From positions 8,622,608 to 8,686,607 of the forward strand of contig OX419336.1 of the NCBI GenBank assembly GCA_948470475.1: a stretch of DNA of 64,000 bases, given 5' to 3'. This DNA is from Galaxea fascicularis. Its lineage: Eukaryota > Cnidaria > Anthozoa > Scleractinia > Euphylliidae. Of the stretch, positions 33,523 to 46,110 are shown one piece after another. The translations under genes and the position numbers were made by a program. Numbering within the stretch: position 1 is the stretch's first letter; every line of letters begins with the position of its first letter. Below the pieces are notes generated by a model. The model made no database searches, had not been told where the DNA came from, and worked only from the letters and a program-made list of their open reading frames with translations.

Positions 33523-36500
33523 ATGGCAAAAGGGAGAAGATTTATTCCATCGAAGGAGAAAGAAGGAAACTGGGTGAGTACGAAACGTGAGCTGATTTTC
33601 AAAGCGCGAAAGTGAACATCGGACCTATTCAAGTGTATCAAACTGAAGAGTTCATTGATAGACTGAACAAAAATAAAAACACTTTAAGTAAATTTCGTTA
33701 AGAAGAGAACCAAGCTATGTCTCAGATCAATATTAAAAGCAATCAAAATGGGAATTTTGATCAAACTTGGACTTGTGCATGTGCGTACCGAACTCCGAAG
33801 CGAAATTGCGATCGGGTTGCTTTTGCTATGTTTTTAGTCATAACATAGTTGACAGTTTACTATAAACAACCAAGTCAGTCAACGAAAAAGACTTTTACTT
33901 ATGCTTAGAAATATTCGCTTTAATCCATATTTCACATAACTTTGCAAAGAGGAGTGACTGGCATTATTCTTTTCAAAGCTCAATTGCGAACACAACATAT
34001 TTAGACGTCAAGTTACGGACACAAAAGGCAACGAGGGAGTTTTGTCTTTATGTAAATGCTTGGAGAACCAAACGCCAGGTGTTTTTTTCTTTTTCTTTTT
34101 TCTGATCTGTGAATTGCTGTTTGCAGTGGACACCCACCACTAATTAAACCTGAATAAATATAATTTTGTACTTATAACAAAGAAAGATAAAATATAACTG
34201 AGGATGGCGAGATATATTAAACTCTGTCCAATTTTGCTTACCATCTAAAAGCCAAATGTACTTTCACAAAACCTGGAATATTATGGGTGAATGAAGGAAT
34301 CTCCTCTTCCGCGCACTTACTGCAATTTTTATCTTCTTTTGTTTTTAACGTCTGTTTATTTTATCCACTCTTGCACTTCAATTTAATTTTTGGGGCACGT
34401 AGTCTTCTCTCACTGTTACAGTGTAAGAGGAAAGGGGAGGGGGTGGGGGAGCGGCGGGGGAGGTCAACATTTCTGACTATTTCAGTCATACCTACACGTT
34501 TTAGCCTGAGCTATCTTGAGTGGGTCGATTCGTACCGATATTATTAATTATATAAAGCAAAAGGTCCTCCCCGAAATACACACTCTGCTCGAGCGAATTT
34601 GTCTTAAAAATGTTCGCGTTCTGGTTGAATGCTGTGGTACTTGCTACACGCAGGGTGGTTATCATTTTGAAGGCAATGTTGCAAAATAACAACAGCGACA
34701 AAAGGGAATTGTTTAAGACCTCTCCCGTAGTTCTTGCTACACTTCCTTCATTTGTCACCAATCTTTGCTCGAACTAAAGCCTCATATAGTTCATAACAAT
34801 TTTTCTTGGACAATTCTGTCCAATGGGGAAATGCGCAATGAGATGAGGTTACGTGATTCCCCAACCAAAACGCCAAACCACTCGAAGATACTAGCTATTT
34901 AGCTACTCGAGTTTAAATAAAGCTTATATATGTGTTTGTATGTACCACAACACTGGGAACTATGTCCCGTACTCTTTGCGAACTCTTTGCCGCATCAATT
35001 TGGAAGACCTCTTGGAAGACGAAAATGCGAGTGTTACTTGGCAAGATTTTTAATGGAGCTGTTCTGGTTTGGATTTGTTCGTTCTTTATCTTTCTTTTTG
35101 GGTTGCTGTTTCTTTTTGTGTTTGGTTTGCTGCTATTGTTTTTGGGGGAGAGCTTGCTAATGTAAGACCGCCCGACGTGTCTTGGCTTAGTCATCCGACC
35201 CATCTCAGTGGTGTGGAACGTAAGCTATCCTCGCTTAAAATCAACCAGCATTTACTTGTTCAGAATTGCAAGTGACATCAGCCCAGGATTGGGTAGTCTC
35301 CTACGAAGCCGTTTTTAGTGTCGTCACGCAACGCCAAAAACGTCTGCGTGGGAGACTAAGGATTGGGTCGTCATTTCCGGTTTTATTTCAGTTTTGTTCA
35401 CGCGGTTGGCCAAGAGCGCTTGACTACTCCAAACCACCCGAGAAACGTGTAACAACCCCACCCAGGGGGTTTGAAGAAAAACTCGAGGTAAAGTGTAGCA
35501 TTCACTGAAAATAATTTGCCTTAATTGCAAGACCTTGAAAACTATTAGGTACATACAGTAATCAGCAACGTGTTTCCAGCATGAAGTCGAGAGGGAGGAT
35601 GTCACTGAGTTCAGAAGCAAACTATGATAAGTGGGTAAATTTCGGAGGAAATTGTGGTGTTGCGATCAGGGGCATGGGAAAAATGACTTTCACTGAAGTA
35701 TTGTCAACTCAGATAGCTTCAGGGTCTTGTTGATTTCTTAAAACAATTTAAGGAAGCAACATTTCTAATGTCAGCAGGTAGTTTGTTCCAAAGCGCAGGG
35801 GCAGCAGCAGCAAAGGAGCGAACACCAAGTGTAGGCAGCATTTTCTGTGTAGGAGTTAGCATGCGCAGCAGAGTACTGTTGTTTGAGCAGAGAGCGTAGG
35901 TAGAGATTCAAAGATATTTAAACATGATCTATGAAGAGTTACGCCTTCAATTCGTCTGTGTGATTCCAAAACTGACGATGCCTTGACACCGTGAGAGTTG
36001 AGCCAGATATTTGTCAGACTATGCTGTAGATCTCGATCTCAACTTTTTATTCAAAAAATTCTGGCAGAGATGCAATTTGTACTATAGTTCTTGGAAAACG
36101 GCAAATCTCGTTTTAGCGATAACCGGTATTCCCTCCTTCAGGCAAGGTCCTGTTCTGTAGCTGAATGAATGAAGTCACTTGTGTTCGAATTTGTTATCCT
36201 TTTCAGGTTCCATTTAAAAGATTCTCCTTTTCCACGCACGACAACAGACACGCGTTTCAAGATCAGGGGGAATACTTTGGAAATGTAAGCAAATTAATTT
36301 GGCATTTTTTAGCGTTAAGAGCAGTTCACTAGCCCTATATTGGTTTTTTCGTTCTTCTTTTCTCTTCAAACAAAATTAAATCAGTGAGCCGAGAAGCGGC
36401 TCTGTCTTTGGTTCTTGACTTACGAGACAAAGACACCCCTCTGGGACCTAAAAGAAATAGGCCCGTTGTAAAGAACTTTCCAGGCGGATAGAGTCGTTCC

Positions 36501-37619
36501 CCCAGAGCTGCACTCCACACTAAGACTTCTTTATCTTTACTAAATTCGCCACAACATGAAATATTTATAAATATACAAATATATCCAAATGAAAAAACTA
36601 ATGTTCGTGACAGGAAGCAGTGACAGGACTTCCAATTGACTACTTCACTCCTTAGGATAACAAATACACACACAAGGGTGTAGCCAGGATTTTTCCACTG
36701 GTACGCACAATTTTCCAAATCTCTTTCCCCCACCCAATTTCTTGTGGAAAAACACCGTCTGTTGATTTATCAACATCACTGGTTAAAAAAAAAAACAATC
36801 AGAGTTAAATTAATAAAAGCAAATAGTTATCTTTAATTAATTTGTTTTTTTAATGTATTGTTTTTATTTTCTTTTATTTCATTTTTGATTTTTGATTTTT
36901 CAGCTACGCCCCTGGCACAAAAAAGTATGAATAAGAGAATTCAATATACAATATTATTGATATCGCGCACAAGATAAAAGTCAAACCTTATCAAAATCAA
37001 ATTTGGCCTAAGTAACTTTGTTTAAGGTGGTACGTATGATGGTCACATAAGGTGTTGTCGAAAGTGAGGTCTTAGTTTGGGAAAGCGAACCACGTTTGTT
37101 GCTTGTTTCAAGGGTAGAAAAGTCCTTTAGATTTGCTTTAAGAGCTGTAAAACGTAGTCGTGAATTCAGTTCCAGTTTAAACGCTACTATTTTATTTTGT
37201 CTTATAAAAGCGAACTTTCTTGACAGCACGATTCTGTTCATTTTCAACAGGATTTCATGCAACAGAATCAGTTTGTAATACATATATACTTTCAGGGTCT
37301 TGGACGGCGAACGTTTCCCGACCGATGCCAGCATTATTCCAACAACCTCATAACGTGGAACACGACAAACGACGCCCGTACGTGCTACACGGTTTCGTAT
37401 CAAGGCGCCCCTGGGGCAGATAACAGCCGGTATAGGCGTTTCCCACGGGTACATCCAGGTGCTAAACCTGGTTCGGCCCCCTTAGCAACAACAACAACCA
37501 AGTGGTTTCAACAGCCAGACGTTCCCCATAAAACTCCTCTTCACGTGTTGGCCATTACACAAGAACCGTTCTTGACTCCGAACAAGTGGGCATACTCCTA
37601 CAGACCGATCTGGCATTAG
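33523..37619 (+). CDS. three-exon gene for a 150-residue basic protein, unrecognised
   Basis: Exons 33523-33573 (MAKGRRFIPSKEKEGNW, donor TGG|GTGAGT), 36207-36284 (VPFKRFSFSTHDNRHAFQDQ..., acceptor CTTTTCAG, donor AAT|GTAAGC) and 37296-37619 (GLGRRTFPDRCQHYSNNLIT... to TAA). All junctions are phase 0. The product is short, rich in Arg/Tyr/Pro/Trp, without signal peptide or membrane segment, ending YSYRPIWH. Its size, basic turn-rich sequence and the X-box-like motif recall microtubule inner proteins of cilia, but I cannot match it to a family. An AATAAA is at about 37951. It could also be a lineage-specific protein. Confidence 0.65.
35297..35360. mobile_element. short inverted repeat, transposon remnant
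   Basis: AGTCTCCTACGAAGCCGTTTTT against AAAAACGTCTGCGTGGGAGACT, with GTGTCGTCACGCAACG between. In intron 1 of the 150-residue gene. Confidence 0.55.
35700..35870 (-). mobile_element. LINE 3' coding remnant
   Basis: Minus strand reads ALWNKLPADIRNVASLNCFK then KSTRP, the typical C-terminus of a non-LTR reverse-transcriptase frame. Short and isolated. The surrounding intron (33574-36206) shows no other gene. Confidence 0.55.
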
Positions 37620-38134
37620 AAATATTCATACTGATTCTTGCTTTGGATAAATTATCACCAGAGTTGCCAGAATGATCGACACGGCGATTATGACACAAAA
37701 GTTGACTGGCTGGAAGTCATCGGATATTTTCGATTTATTTATTATTTGTTTTAGTTTCGACCCGTTTTACTGAGTGCTGCCAAACGAAATTAAAGGTGTT
37801 TAGTATTTAATTTACATTTACGTAAAATTTAAACAGACATTCCAACTCACCTCGATTAAAAGGAACAAAAGAAATCAACAGAAAACGGGAAAAAGTATTT
37901 AATAGAATAACAGTTTCGTTGTGTGAACACCACTGAAGGTAAAAATGAGAAATAAAAACAATTAAAGGTTTTGTAGAGAGCGTTTATCCATCTGCGCGTC
38001 TCATGCCCTCACCTTTGTAGCTCGTAGCTAAGTCGAATGCAGCCGTTAACACCGACACCTCTTCGACATAATATTGTTTTCAGTCTTTCCGAACAAACGT
38101 AATTAGCATTGCTATTTCGAATTTACAGCTTGGC

Positions 38135-38283
38135 CAATTGGCTGGCACTCGTTTCCATCTCTCAAACTGACATTTTGATATACCGCTGGGCAGTTTTACC
38201 ATGGTTTGGTATGGGTGCTCACTCCACCGTGGGCTCAAAATGTCAGTTTGAGAGATGGAAACGAGTGCAAGCCTGGCCAATTA
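38135..38283. mobile_element. palindromic MITE, TTGGCCAATTGGCTGGCACT
   Basis: GCACTCGTTTCCATCTCTCA then AACTGACATTTTGA is mirrored by TCAAAATGTCAGTTTGAGAG then ATGGAAACGAGTGC. The outer ends are TTGGCCAATTGG and GCCTGGCCAATTAG. Confidence 0.75.
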
Positions 38284-38694
38284 GACCTCTTAGGAACCAA
38301 ACAAATGAAAAATCTTAAAATGCTAGTGCAATCAACCCAATGATTTTTAAAAGAAAGAAATGCAATCTCTTGGGAAGGAGGGAGGTGAGACATGTTTCAC
38401 CCAGTGGGGTGTTTTCTATGGTTATCCTCAAGTTCGATTCACGAATTGTGATTAAAAAGAATTTCAAAAAAGCTGGATGTAAAGTACATTTTGCAGTCTC
38501 TAGCTTCGCACCAACGGTGTGAAACAATGGCCGCGAAGATCTCCAGCATATGTGGATCCTACAACTCAAGTGAGAGTGATCGCGTTTTATTTACATCGCT
38601 AATGTACAATTCTTTCTTCAGAGCTCGTAACAATGTGACAAGTATGTCACAATAGAAGAAATCTCTCTAGGAGCACTGATATACTAAAAGTAGT

Positions 38695-38875
38695 ATGGGG
38701 AGCAGCTTTGGCAGCGCATTGGTGAGAGTGGCTCGCCTCAAGCCAATGTCTCCCCGGGTTCGATTCCCGAACTCGCCGTCATAAGTGGGTTGAATTTGTT
38801 GGTTATCTACTCTGCTCCGAGAGGTTTTTTTTCCAGGTTCTCCGGTTTTTCCTTCCCCTCAATAACAAACATTTG
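38695..38875 (+). mobile_element. tRNA-derived SINE, copy 1
   Basis: GGGGAGCAGCTTTGGCAGCG head with an A-box-like GGTGAGAGTGG, B box GGGTTCGATTCCCGAACTCG, then GAGAGGTTTTTTTTCCAGGTTC tail. The same family is at 41200-41502 in opposite sense. Confidence 0.75.
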
Positions 38876-39111
38876 ATTATCTGCCGACCTTTCTAGAACT
38901 ACAACGCACTTGCAGTGGCAATGATATGCGCCGTCACAAATGTGAACAACAAATAAGCGCGAGCTTGTGTCATAGAATTCCAGACCCCCTCTTTCCTCCT
39001 GCGTTCTGTAGCTAAGGCTGAGGTCATAACTAACACACGTAATGAAATTAGCGACACCCTTAATCGTGACGATTTTTACGATTTGGCTTTCAATTTAAAC
39101 AAAAGAAACGT

Positions 39112-39190
39112 TCATCGGATGGACCACTTGATTAAAACTTCACTTTCAATGTACGCCAGCCAGTTTGGTTTTCAAAATTTTCGTTTGAGG
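39112..39190 (+). repeat. dispersed repeat, paired with 42726-42800
   Basis: ATGGACCACTTGATTAAAAC...ACGCCAGCCAGTTTGGTTTT recurs with small changes at 42732-42790. The frame here is open (MDHLIKTSLSMYASQFGFQN), so it may derive from a mobile element's coding part. No family recognised. Confidence 0.5.
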
Positions 39191-39442
39191 CAGACCTCCG
39201 CAGCCCGTAAGGAAAGCAACCGTTGCACCTCTCTTCCTATTACGGGCCTGGCTACATCAATGCCTTTTTTGATTGTATTGGGTAACTTTATTTATACACG
39301 GTATTTCCATCAGCTTAATTAATCATTATCAACTATCTGTCTACCTAATCACCATTATAAAATAATAAAATTTAAAAATTAAGATTGTAATGGAAGGTGT
39401 GACGGCATGCCAGACTTTGGTCTCCATGGGATCAAGCCCCAT

Positions 39443-42400
39443 CTACTCAAGAAGACTAACTTGTGATGTGATTATCAGAGGAGTTCTTTTCAGTTGGTCT
39501 TTGAATTCTGTCCAGGTCAGAGGAAAGAATTCTTCATAGCCCCATCCAGACCCCTCCCGGTCAAAAACGTCGGCTTCGTTGATGACTCGGGTGGCCTTGG
39601 GAAAGTTTGACGTCAGAGAGTACGCAAGTTTGACGAATCCCTTGCTGCTGTGCCGGAAGTCACGTGTGCTTATGGTCAGGTAGAGACCTTGACAACCGGT
39701 AGTTCTCAGCTTAAGCTCCAGGAACCTAAAAATTGAGAATACCGTCATTAATAATATGGTAGTCTTTACACTTGGATGTGAGACTTAAAGAGCTGTTAGG
39801 TTTTACTAACCAAAATATGTGTCTGAAGGCCTAAGTAAGGTCTTAAGTCGCTTTACTTTGCATTCAAGAAAGTTTCAAGTGACTTGAAAAAATTTGCGAC
39901 CGGAGAAGCGCGACTGTTAATCTTAATTAGCTACGTGGGAAAATAAACATGGAAAAACAACACTTGTGTGTGAAGCGTTAAGTCAGAAACATTTACTTGA
40001 AGTATCAAAAATTTACTTGACTTGAAATGTTACAAAGTTCACTTTTTCTCTAGTAGTAAAGACTACCAATATTTTGGAAAGAACTCTAGTTAACGAGTCC
40101 GTTCAGTGATTAACACATAACACCAACTTTAGTCAAGTGTAGAAGGCTTTTACCTTTGAACTGATTTTTTAATCAATAAACTGTTTCAAACGCCACGCAT
40201 TGAACATTAAAGAGAAACGACGAGTTCCCCCAACACATCTGTCGTCACTTTAACCTCTGGCATGAAGCCAATGAAATGCTCTAAAATATGGTATTGTTTA
40301 CTGAAGTAGTCATCAAGGGAACCTTATTCAGTGGGTTAACCGAAAAAGAGAAAGTAGATTTCTGGGTTTTCCCGCTGACCTTATCATCACTGCAAAGCCT
40401 GAAGCGCAAATCTCGTTGTCTCTTCAAAGCCAAAGCCTAACCCTTTAAACCCTAAGAGTGATCAGCATCAAATTTCTCCTTGTAATATCAATTCTTTATA
40501 AAACATTTTAGTGGTCATGAGAATTGAGGACAGGATCACACAAGATGAGTTCACTTGATATTTTAACAATTTCTCCCTAGTAATTCTATAGGAGACATGT
40601 ATGCGCAACAAATGTGACTTTTAAGTTTGATCTTAGGGTTAAACGAGACAGCAGCGCCCATATACTGGAATCCCTGGTTAATAAAGCAACACAGGCGAGA
40701 CTGGATGGCAAAACGTATCTTACTTGACGACGACTCTTACATTTCGTATCCGCTGACCCAAAAGTGCGGAGATTTAATAATCTTTTTTTTCTTTTCCACT
40801 TCAACATCTTCGCCGATGTCCACTGTCCAGTTAAACACAACAGGTTCATCATAGGCTTTTCTGGCGACAGGTTCTCCTTCTTCACACTGCCTATCCTGCA
40901 AATTTAAAATTCGTTATTTTGAACAATTTTTTATGACTGAAATTTTCAATCGTTGTACTTTAACCTTCACCGATGCGAGCTATTGTCCCCCGACAAAATA
41001 AATTTCAGCGAGATATATCCTTTCAGCGTTTCAGCAGTCTGAGTCACTTAATAATAATAATAATAATAATAACTTTCTTTAAGTCTCAAATCTTTCTAGC
41101 TGAGCACAGGTGCTCTACTAATTGGGGAGACTGTAAATCAACTCAACTCAAATCAAATCAAATCAAATGTTAGACATAATATAGTTTTTGAGGAGAGGGG
41201 AGTACTCGGAGAAAAACCTCTCGGAGCATAGCCTGCAAACAGGCTCTCCGTATGGGTTATTCCGAGACTTGCTTTCTAATGGCGAGCGGTCAAAAGCTAG
41301 GGGATTGGGGCGTGCCATTTAAGAGCAAGTCGACACGACCATCTCTCGGAATACCCAAATGGAGAGCCTGTTTGCAGGCTACTAGGAGCAGAGAGTAGTG
41401 AACCAACAATCTCAGCCCACTTGTGACGCCGAGTCCGGGAATCGAACCCGTGACACTCTGGTGGAAGGCGAGCGCTCTCACCACTGCGTCAACCCTGCTC
41501 CGTTTCTAAGACCAAATTTCCACCGTTATGATGTCACGCCGATGGCCAGTCCCATTTTATACTCACTATGTTTTTTCTTTCTTTAACAGTATTAGCAGTT
41601 ACACGTGTTTGCAATCAACGTTAAGACAATTTTCGAATCCACTTTTTGAAAAGGACAGGCAGAACACTGCACCGGTACCATAGCCTACCTGACTGGTGGT
41701 ATTGTAGGCGCGCAGCGTAAAATTTTGGCGCGAAAGCGAGCGGCGTAAGCGGCAAGGAGAATGGGAGAACGCACGGCTTTTATACCGCTCGTTTTCGCGG
41801 GTTCGTCGCTCCCTTAACTTAACTCCGCGCGCCTCCCACCAGCTACGAAGGCTACAGGTACCACAGAGGTCATGGGTTCGAATCGCGCCGTGCAAGTTTG
41901 AATAGGGACAGACTTTAATTTTGCATTTGTAGTAGAGTTGCGTTCACAATAATTCATTACATATATTTCTTGCATGGTCTCTCTAGTTAAATGTGTCTAT
42001 AACTATCACCCTATTAGGGGAAGGGGGCGGAGGGGGGGCGGGGGGGGGGTTAACAATTGGGATTTTGTCCTGTTTCCTCCCCTGTCGCCCGCCCTCGTCT
42101 AAATCTTGTTTGTATTCACCTTTTAAACTTGGATTTTAAGAAGACAGTTTGAGACGAGTATCAATAAACTAAACTTTTACCTCCCACTGCGCAGTTCAAA
42201 GGCATGGCTTTCATTAGTTTAAACTTATGTACCTTAGAAAACGCATGATAAAACACTGCTTCCTCGAACATCAGCGGGAACTTAGCGACAGTAGATGCAA
42301 TGGGGTGGTCACTGGTGACCACATCATGCAGATAATTGATGGTCATGGATTTGAACCGCACCAGCTCCAGCAATGGCTCAAGTTGGTCATCAAACACCTC

Positions 42401-45400
42401 ATTTACTTCCGCCCACTTCATGAGAGCCAGGAACACAGTGTTTTCCCAAGATACGCAGAGGTCGTTACTGGAAAGAACTAGCAGATAAATCAGTCAGATG
42501 TTATCATCAGCAGGCCCATAGCCAGGATTCTGAATGAGAGAATGCGTCGGACCGCCATCGGCGGACCGCTCGAACGCCCCCGGCGCCAGTTGGTAGGGGT
42601 GTCTCTCTTCAGAGCCACACAAAGCGGCTCTTGTCAGAGCTACAACACAAGAAAAGTCTTGGTCTTCGTGTTTTTAGTAAGTTTTTAGTCCAAATTACAA
42701 TTTAAGTTTTGGTTTACTAGTGGTTGCTCATCAGATGGACCACTTGATGAAAACTTCATTTTCAATCTACGCCAGCCAGTTTGGTTTTTAAATTCTCGTT
42801 TGAGTCAAGCGGTCCATAATAGGTGGGCCCGGGAGTCGGCCCTATGCAGCTCGTTGTGGTTTGAAATTATAGTCCATTTTTCCGTTTGCCTTACAATACG
42901 TGACTTTGGAGACATGCAGAAAGATTGTGTGGAAACAGCTTCCTACATTAATTACACATGCATCACGTTCATGCTTACCCTGTTCCAAAACCAAATAGAG
43001 TTTTAGTTATATTAATGTATAAGGCAGTTGTGCGGAAATCTTGCCGAAGGAAGTTGTTTTCCCGCAATTCAAAGTTCAAAACGGAGCCCCTCGGTAACTT
43101 TTAATCTTGCTGAATTTACTTTAATTCGTTTCTTCCACAAGTTTTTACTTTGCAGACTTATTAAGTTCTGAGGAAGGCATCATAAAATTAAACTTGTTTG
43201 CATAGCTGTTATGGTTCAATTTTATCCTTGGTTCAAATTTTATTTCTCTTCTTTTGGGGTACGGTAATGTATTATAACGATTTTGAAACAAAGGGGAATA
43301 AAATTTAAACCAAGCATAAAAATGAACTACAACATAGCCACCACTGGGGACAACCTAGAGAGCCACTAGAGATGTGAGGAACCCTGGTTGTGATCACCTC
43401 CAGTGGTGCTAGTCTCTCAAAGATATTATCTCCTTTAAGCTACTCTAAAATCCCAGGTAAAATAAAGTTTATGTGAGTATGGGTACATGGGTACATGAAT
43501 CACCTCGTTCAAGATCTGGGCTCCAAATTTTAGAGAACAAACCTTTTTGAAGACCAGTAGAACTCAAAGAGAGAAAGTCTTCATTCGACCATTGAGAGTC
43601 TAATGGGCTGAACTCTTCAACAAGAAATTCTTCACATCGACTGACGAATTCTGCCATCTCTGGGAGCCTAATATGCAAAGAGGAATTAGTTAGCAAGGTT
43701 TAGCTTAGCATGTGAGGAGCAGGGTGGATAAGGTAAAAGATGCTCAAACATTGTAAGCTGAAACAATTAAGGTGATACCTTTCGTGTTCATGCATATTCA
43801 GGGCCTTATCACAAATCTCAACTGTCAATTCAGCTGAACCCAGAAGTCTGCAAAGGAAGTCATAAAAAAAGGATGAAGAATTGAGGATTTACTCTAAACT
43901 TTCCCGCCCAATATATGCTTACAATCTTATTGAGAAAGCTGCTGCAGTCAATAACTAAGGGGAGAGACGAGCCAATACAAGACAAGAGAAAAAACAAGAT
44001 GAGAACAGAAAAGAGCCAAGGAGAGGAATAGAGTGTAGAACAGAAAAGAATACAAGAATCCCAGGAAAGAAAGAGCATAAATCATACAGCAATAAAGCAC
44101 AATGTAAAAATCATACTTTTGGCATGCCTTCAGGGTGCTCTCTGCATCATAGACGTGTGCCAGCCTCATGAGAATAAGAAGATTCTCTACACTTTCAGTC
44201 ATTACCACATCAGGTTTATATAACGACTCAATCAACAGTAAGAACATTGATGACAGTGACTCACTGATGTTCATTTCAACCTGTCAGAATTTAAAAAGAA
44301 ATCAAGAAATACTGTTCCATTGCCAGGGGATACTATTTTCAAATAACATCATAAATCAATGGTATAACACTGATGATTACTGATCCTGCTACTTGACCCT
44401 TTTGAAGTGTTCATTATAGTACATCAAGTGCTTTCTGAGAGTGTCTCATCTTGGGATGTCCCAGATCAAACAAACACTATCCTTAGGGAATATAACATTC
44501 AAAGAAACTTTAAGAGACTACACAGTACACCTTACAAGGGTTCTCATTTTTCACCTACTTACACTGTACATTGTAGATCGAATCAAGCAAGTATGGAAGA
44601 TGCAAGAGAAGCTTTACCAAGATTGACTGCTAACACATTCACTAGGTGCACTGTGTGTTTCCTTAATGGCACTTGCTCTCACAAGCAGCTTACAGTGTAG
44701 TCACTCATTAAAACATCGGTTTTCCAGCTTAACTGGACACAGACCTGGTCTAAGTAGGGATGAACATGAATGAAACTCATGGGTCCCATCCTAGGTGGCT
44801 CTCCTCACCCCTCACCCCTCCAATCAGTAGACCTCATATGTTCCCTACTCTTTGTGATCAGTGTGTGGGTTTTTTAACACCCCATAGAATTTATGATTCA
44901 TCCCCCTTATCTGAGAAGACTAGCAAGTCTAACCATTTGCAAACCCCAAATATTTTTTAGGCTTCCAAAGCCTATAAAAAGCCAACATTTGGCAAAAAAG
45001 AACAAAAAAGGGCATAATGTTTTTTGAACAGATACAAAGATTTATTTTAGCAAAAAAAATATTTTGGGTGTAGGTGCACTTTAAAAAGGCAGCATCTTCT
45101 CCTCCTACATGGTAGTCCAGTACTCTACCAACTAACCGGGCTATCCCAAAGCAGCAAGAACAAGGGAGAGGATAAAAGAGGTGGAACTACTTAGGCCTCC
45201 CTATATTCTCCCTGGGATATTCCCCCACCCCAACCCCAATTCCAATCCATTATTTAGATCGTTGAGCTAAAGACACGTTCCTCGTTAATTACTTGATCTG
45301 CAAGAGAAAGATTTCTGGAAGCAATTCTCCTACCTTTTTAACTTTGGTCTCCTTCATCCCAGAACTGAAAAACAGACTCCTGAAATACGAACTATTCAAT

Positions 45401-46110
45401 GCCAGCCAAAAGCTATGTACGCACAGTTGGTGTTCTCGAAGCACAGTATCTGTTAGTGCCAGATCCTCTTCACTTGCGTTTATAACACTGTTATTCATGG
45501 TACAAGTATCTTCTTCCGCAGCGGTAAATCTTGCATTCGTTTCAGTAGTAAGGCCTATGGCCCCAGCTTTGCTTGCATAGCCAATGTCAGTCATTAGTAT
45601 CTTAATGAAAGCAGCACCCAGCTCTGGTGGATCTACTGATGACGAGGCACCGCAAGGAACTAGTGGTTCTTCACTAAAATTCTCCGTGGTCATCAACTCC
45701 TCTTTTTCTGCCGCAAACACTGATTCTTCTCGCTTTTTGCTCTTCACAGTTCTTTTTGCTCCAGGCAATGAGATATCCACGCCTATTCCCGAGTCACAGC
45801 TCAAACTGCTCACCGTTCTGGAATCCCAAGCGCCATCCAAATCCTCCAAGGTAGAATTTGATCTTGGAGATTCTTCGCTGGGAACCACAAAACATTCATT
45901 TTCCTTCGGCGTATCTGGCTTTTCTTCTGGTTTATTACCTGTTACTGCGGTTGTATCCTCGTCACTGGAGTTGGTTTTCGTAATGTTCTTCACCCGACGA
46001 GCAGCCTCTAATTTCTCCCAGCCATCACTTCGAATCTTCACCACCAGAATTCGGTCAGACATCTCTGGATTGTTAAAATGGTCTCCAATTTTCTCAAATA
46101 GTTTTTCCAT
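39443..46110 (-). CDS. BTB-BACK-MATH domain protein
   Basis: Seven coding exons: 46110-45334, 44280-44117, 43847-43779, 43667-43543, 42477-42233, 40895-40741, 39725-39443, giving about 605 residues. Exon 1 starts a BTB fold (SDRILVVKIRSDGW), runs through a Ser/Glu/Lys-rich insert of about 190 residues, and resumes the BTB core (LREHQLCVHSFWLALNSSYF, RSLFFSSGMKETKV). The next exons finish BTB (LILMRLAHVYDAESTLKACQ) and give a BACK domain (EICDKALNMHEHERLPEMAE, LQKVLSSNDLCVSWENTVFL, ALMKWAEVNE). The last two form a MATH/TRAF-like domain (KSPHFWVSGYEMFLELKLRT, GFVKLAYSLTSNF, GWGYEEFFPLTWTEF). Such proteins are usually Cullin-3 adaptors. The donor of the 42233 exon is uncertain (an alternative GTAAAAG would start the exon at 42181 but gives the wrong phase). 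AATAAA lies about 150 bp after the stop. Confidence 0.85.
41051..41073. repeat. (AAT)n microsatellite
   Basis: About seven AAT units in a BTB-gene intron. Confidence 0.75.
41200..41502 (-). mobile_element. tRNA-derived SINE copy 2, interrupted by a MITE
   Basis: Minus strand reads GGAGCAGGGTTGACGCAGTG, GGTGAGAGCGCTCGCC, GTCACGGGTTCGATTCCCGG, then GAGAGGTTTTTC at the far end. It is the same family as the copy at 38695. It is split at GGAGCA by the element 41229-41384. Confidence 0.75.
41229..41384. mobile_element. 156-bp MITE nested in the SINE, GGAGCA duplication
   Basis: Ends TAGCCTGCAAACAGGCTCTC and GAGAGCCTGTTTGCAGGCTA are inverse, and the inner arms CCGTATGGGTTATTCCGAGA/TCTCGGAATACCCAAATGG also pair. 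The 6-bp GGAGCA is duplicated at 41223-41228 and 41385-41390. The ends resemble those of the 2.7-kb element at 7128-9863, so it may be its non-autonomous relative. Confidence 0.75.
41681..41855. mobile_element. 175-bp MITE, hAT-like
   Basis: TAGCCTACCTGACTGGTGG and CCACCAGCTACGAAGGCTA are imperfect inverse ends, with further pairing of GGCGCG and GCGAGCGG/CCGCTCGTTTTCGCG. The flanks CGGTACCA and AGGTACCA match at 7 of 8 bases, fitting an 8-bp duplication. Confidence 0.65.
43203..43342. mobile_element. palindromic MITE
   Basis: TAGCTGTTATGGTTCAATTT, CCTTGGTTCAAATTTTATT, mirrored by AATAAAATTTAAACCAAGCA and ATGAACTACAACATAGC. In a BTB-gene intron. Confidence 0.65.

Noticed and set aside
34932..35165. 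Very hydrophobic 77-residue frame on the plus strand
   Set aside because: T-rich intronic DNA (runs of TTTTT/TTTGTT) gives Phe/Leu strings. No splice context or homologue recognised.
37008..37454. 148-residue minus-strand frame
   Set aside because: Overlaps antisense the last exon of the 150-residue gene, which has proper splice sites and phase.
42001..42050. G-rich run as a regulatory quadruplex (also at 2620-2650, 34430-34460, 47275-47300, 9820-9840)
   Set aside because: Such G or C runs could form quadruplexes but occur often here as low complexity, with no positional link to promoters or exons.
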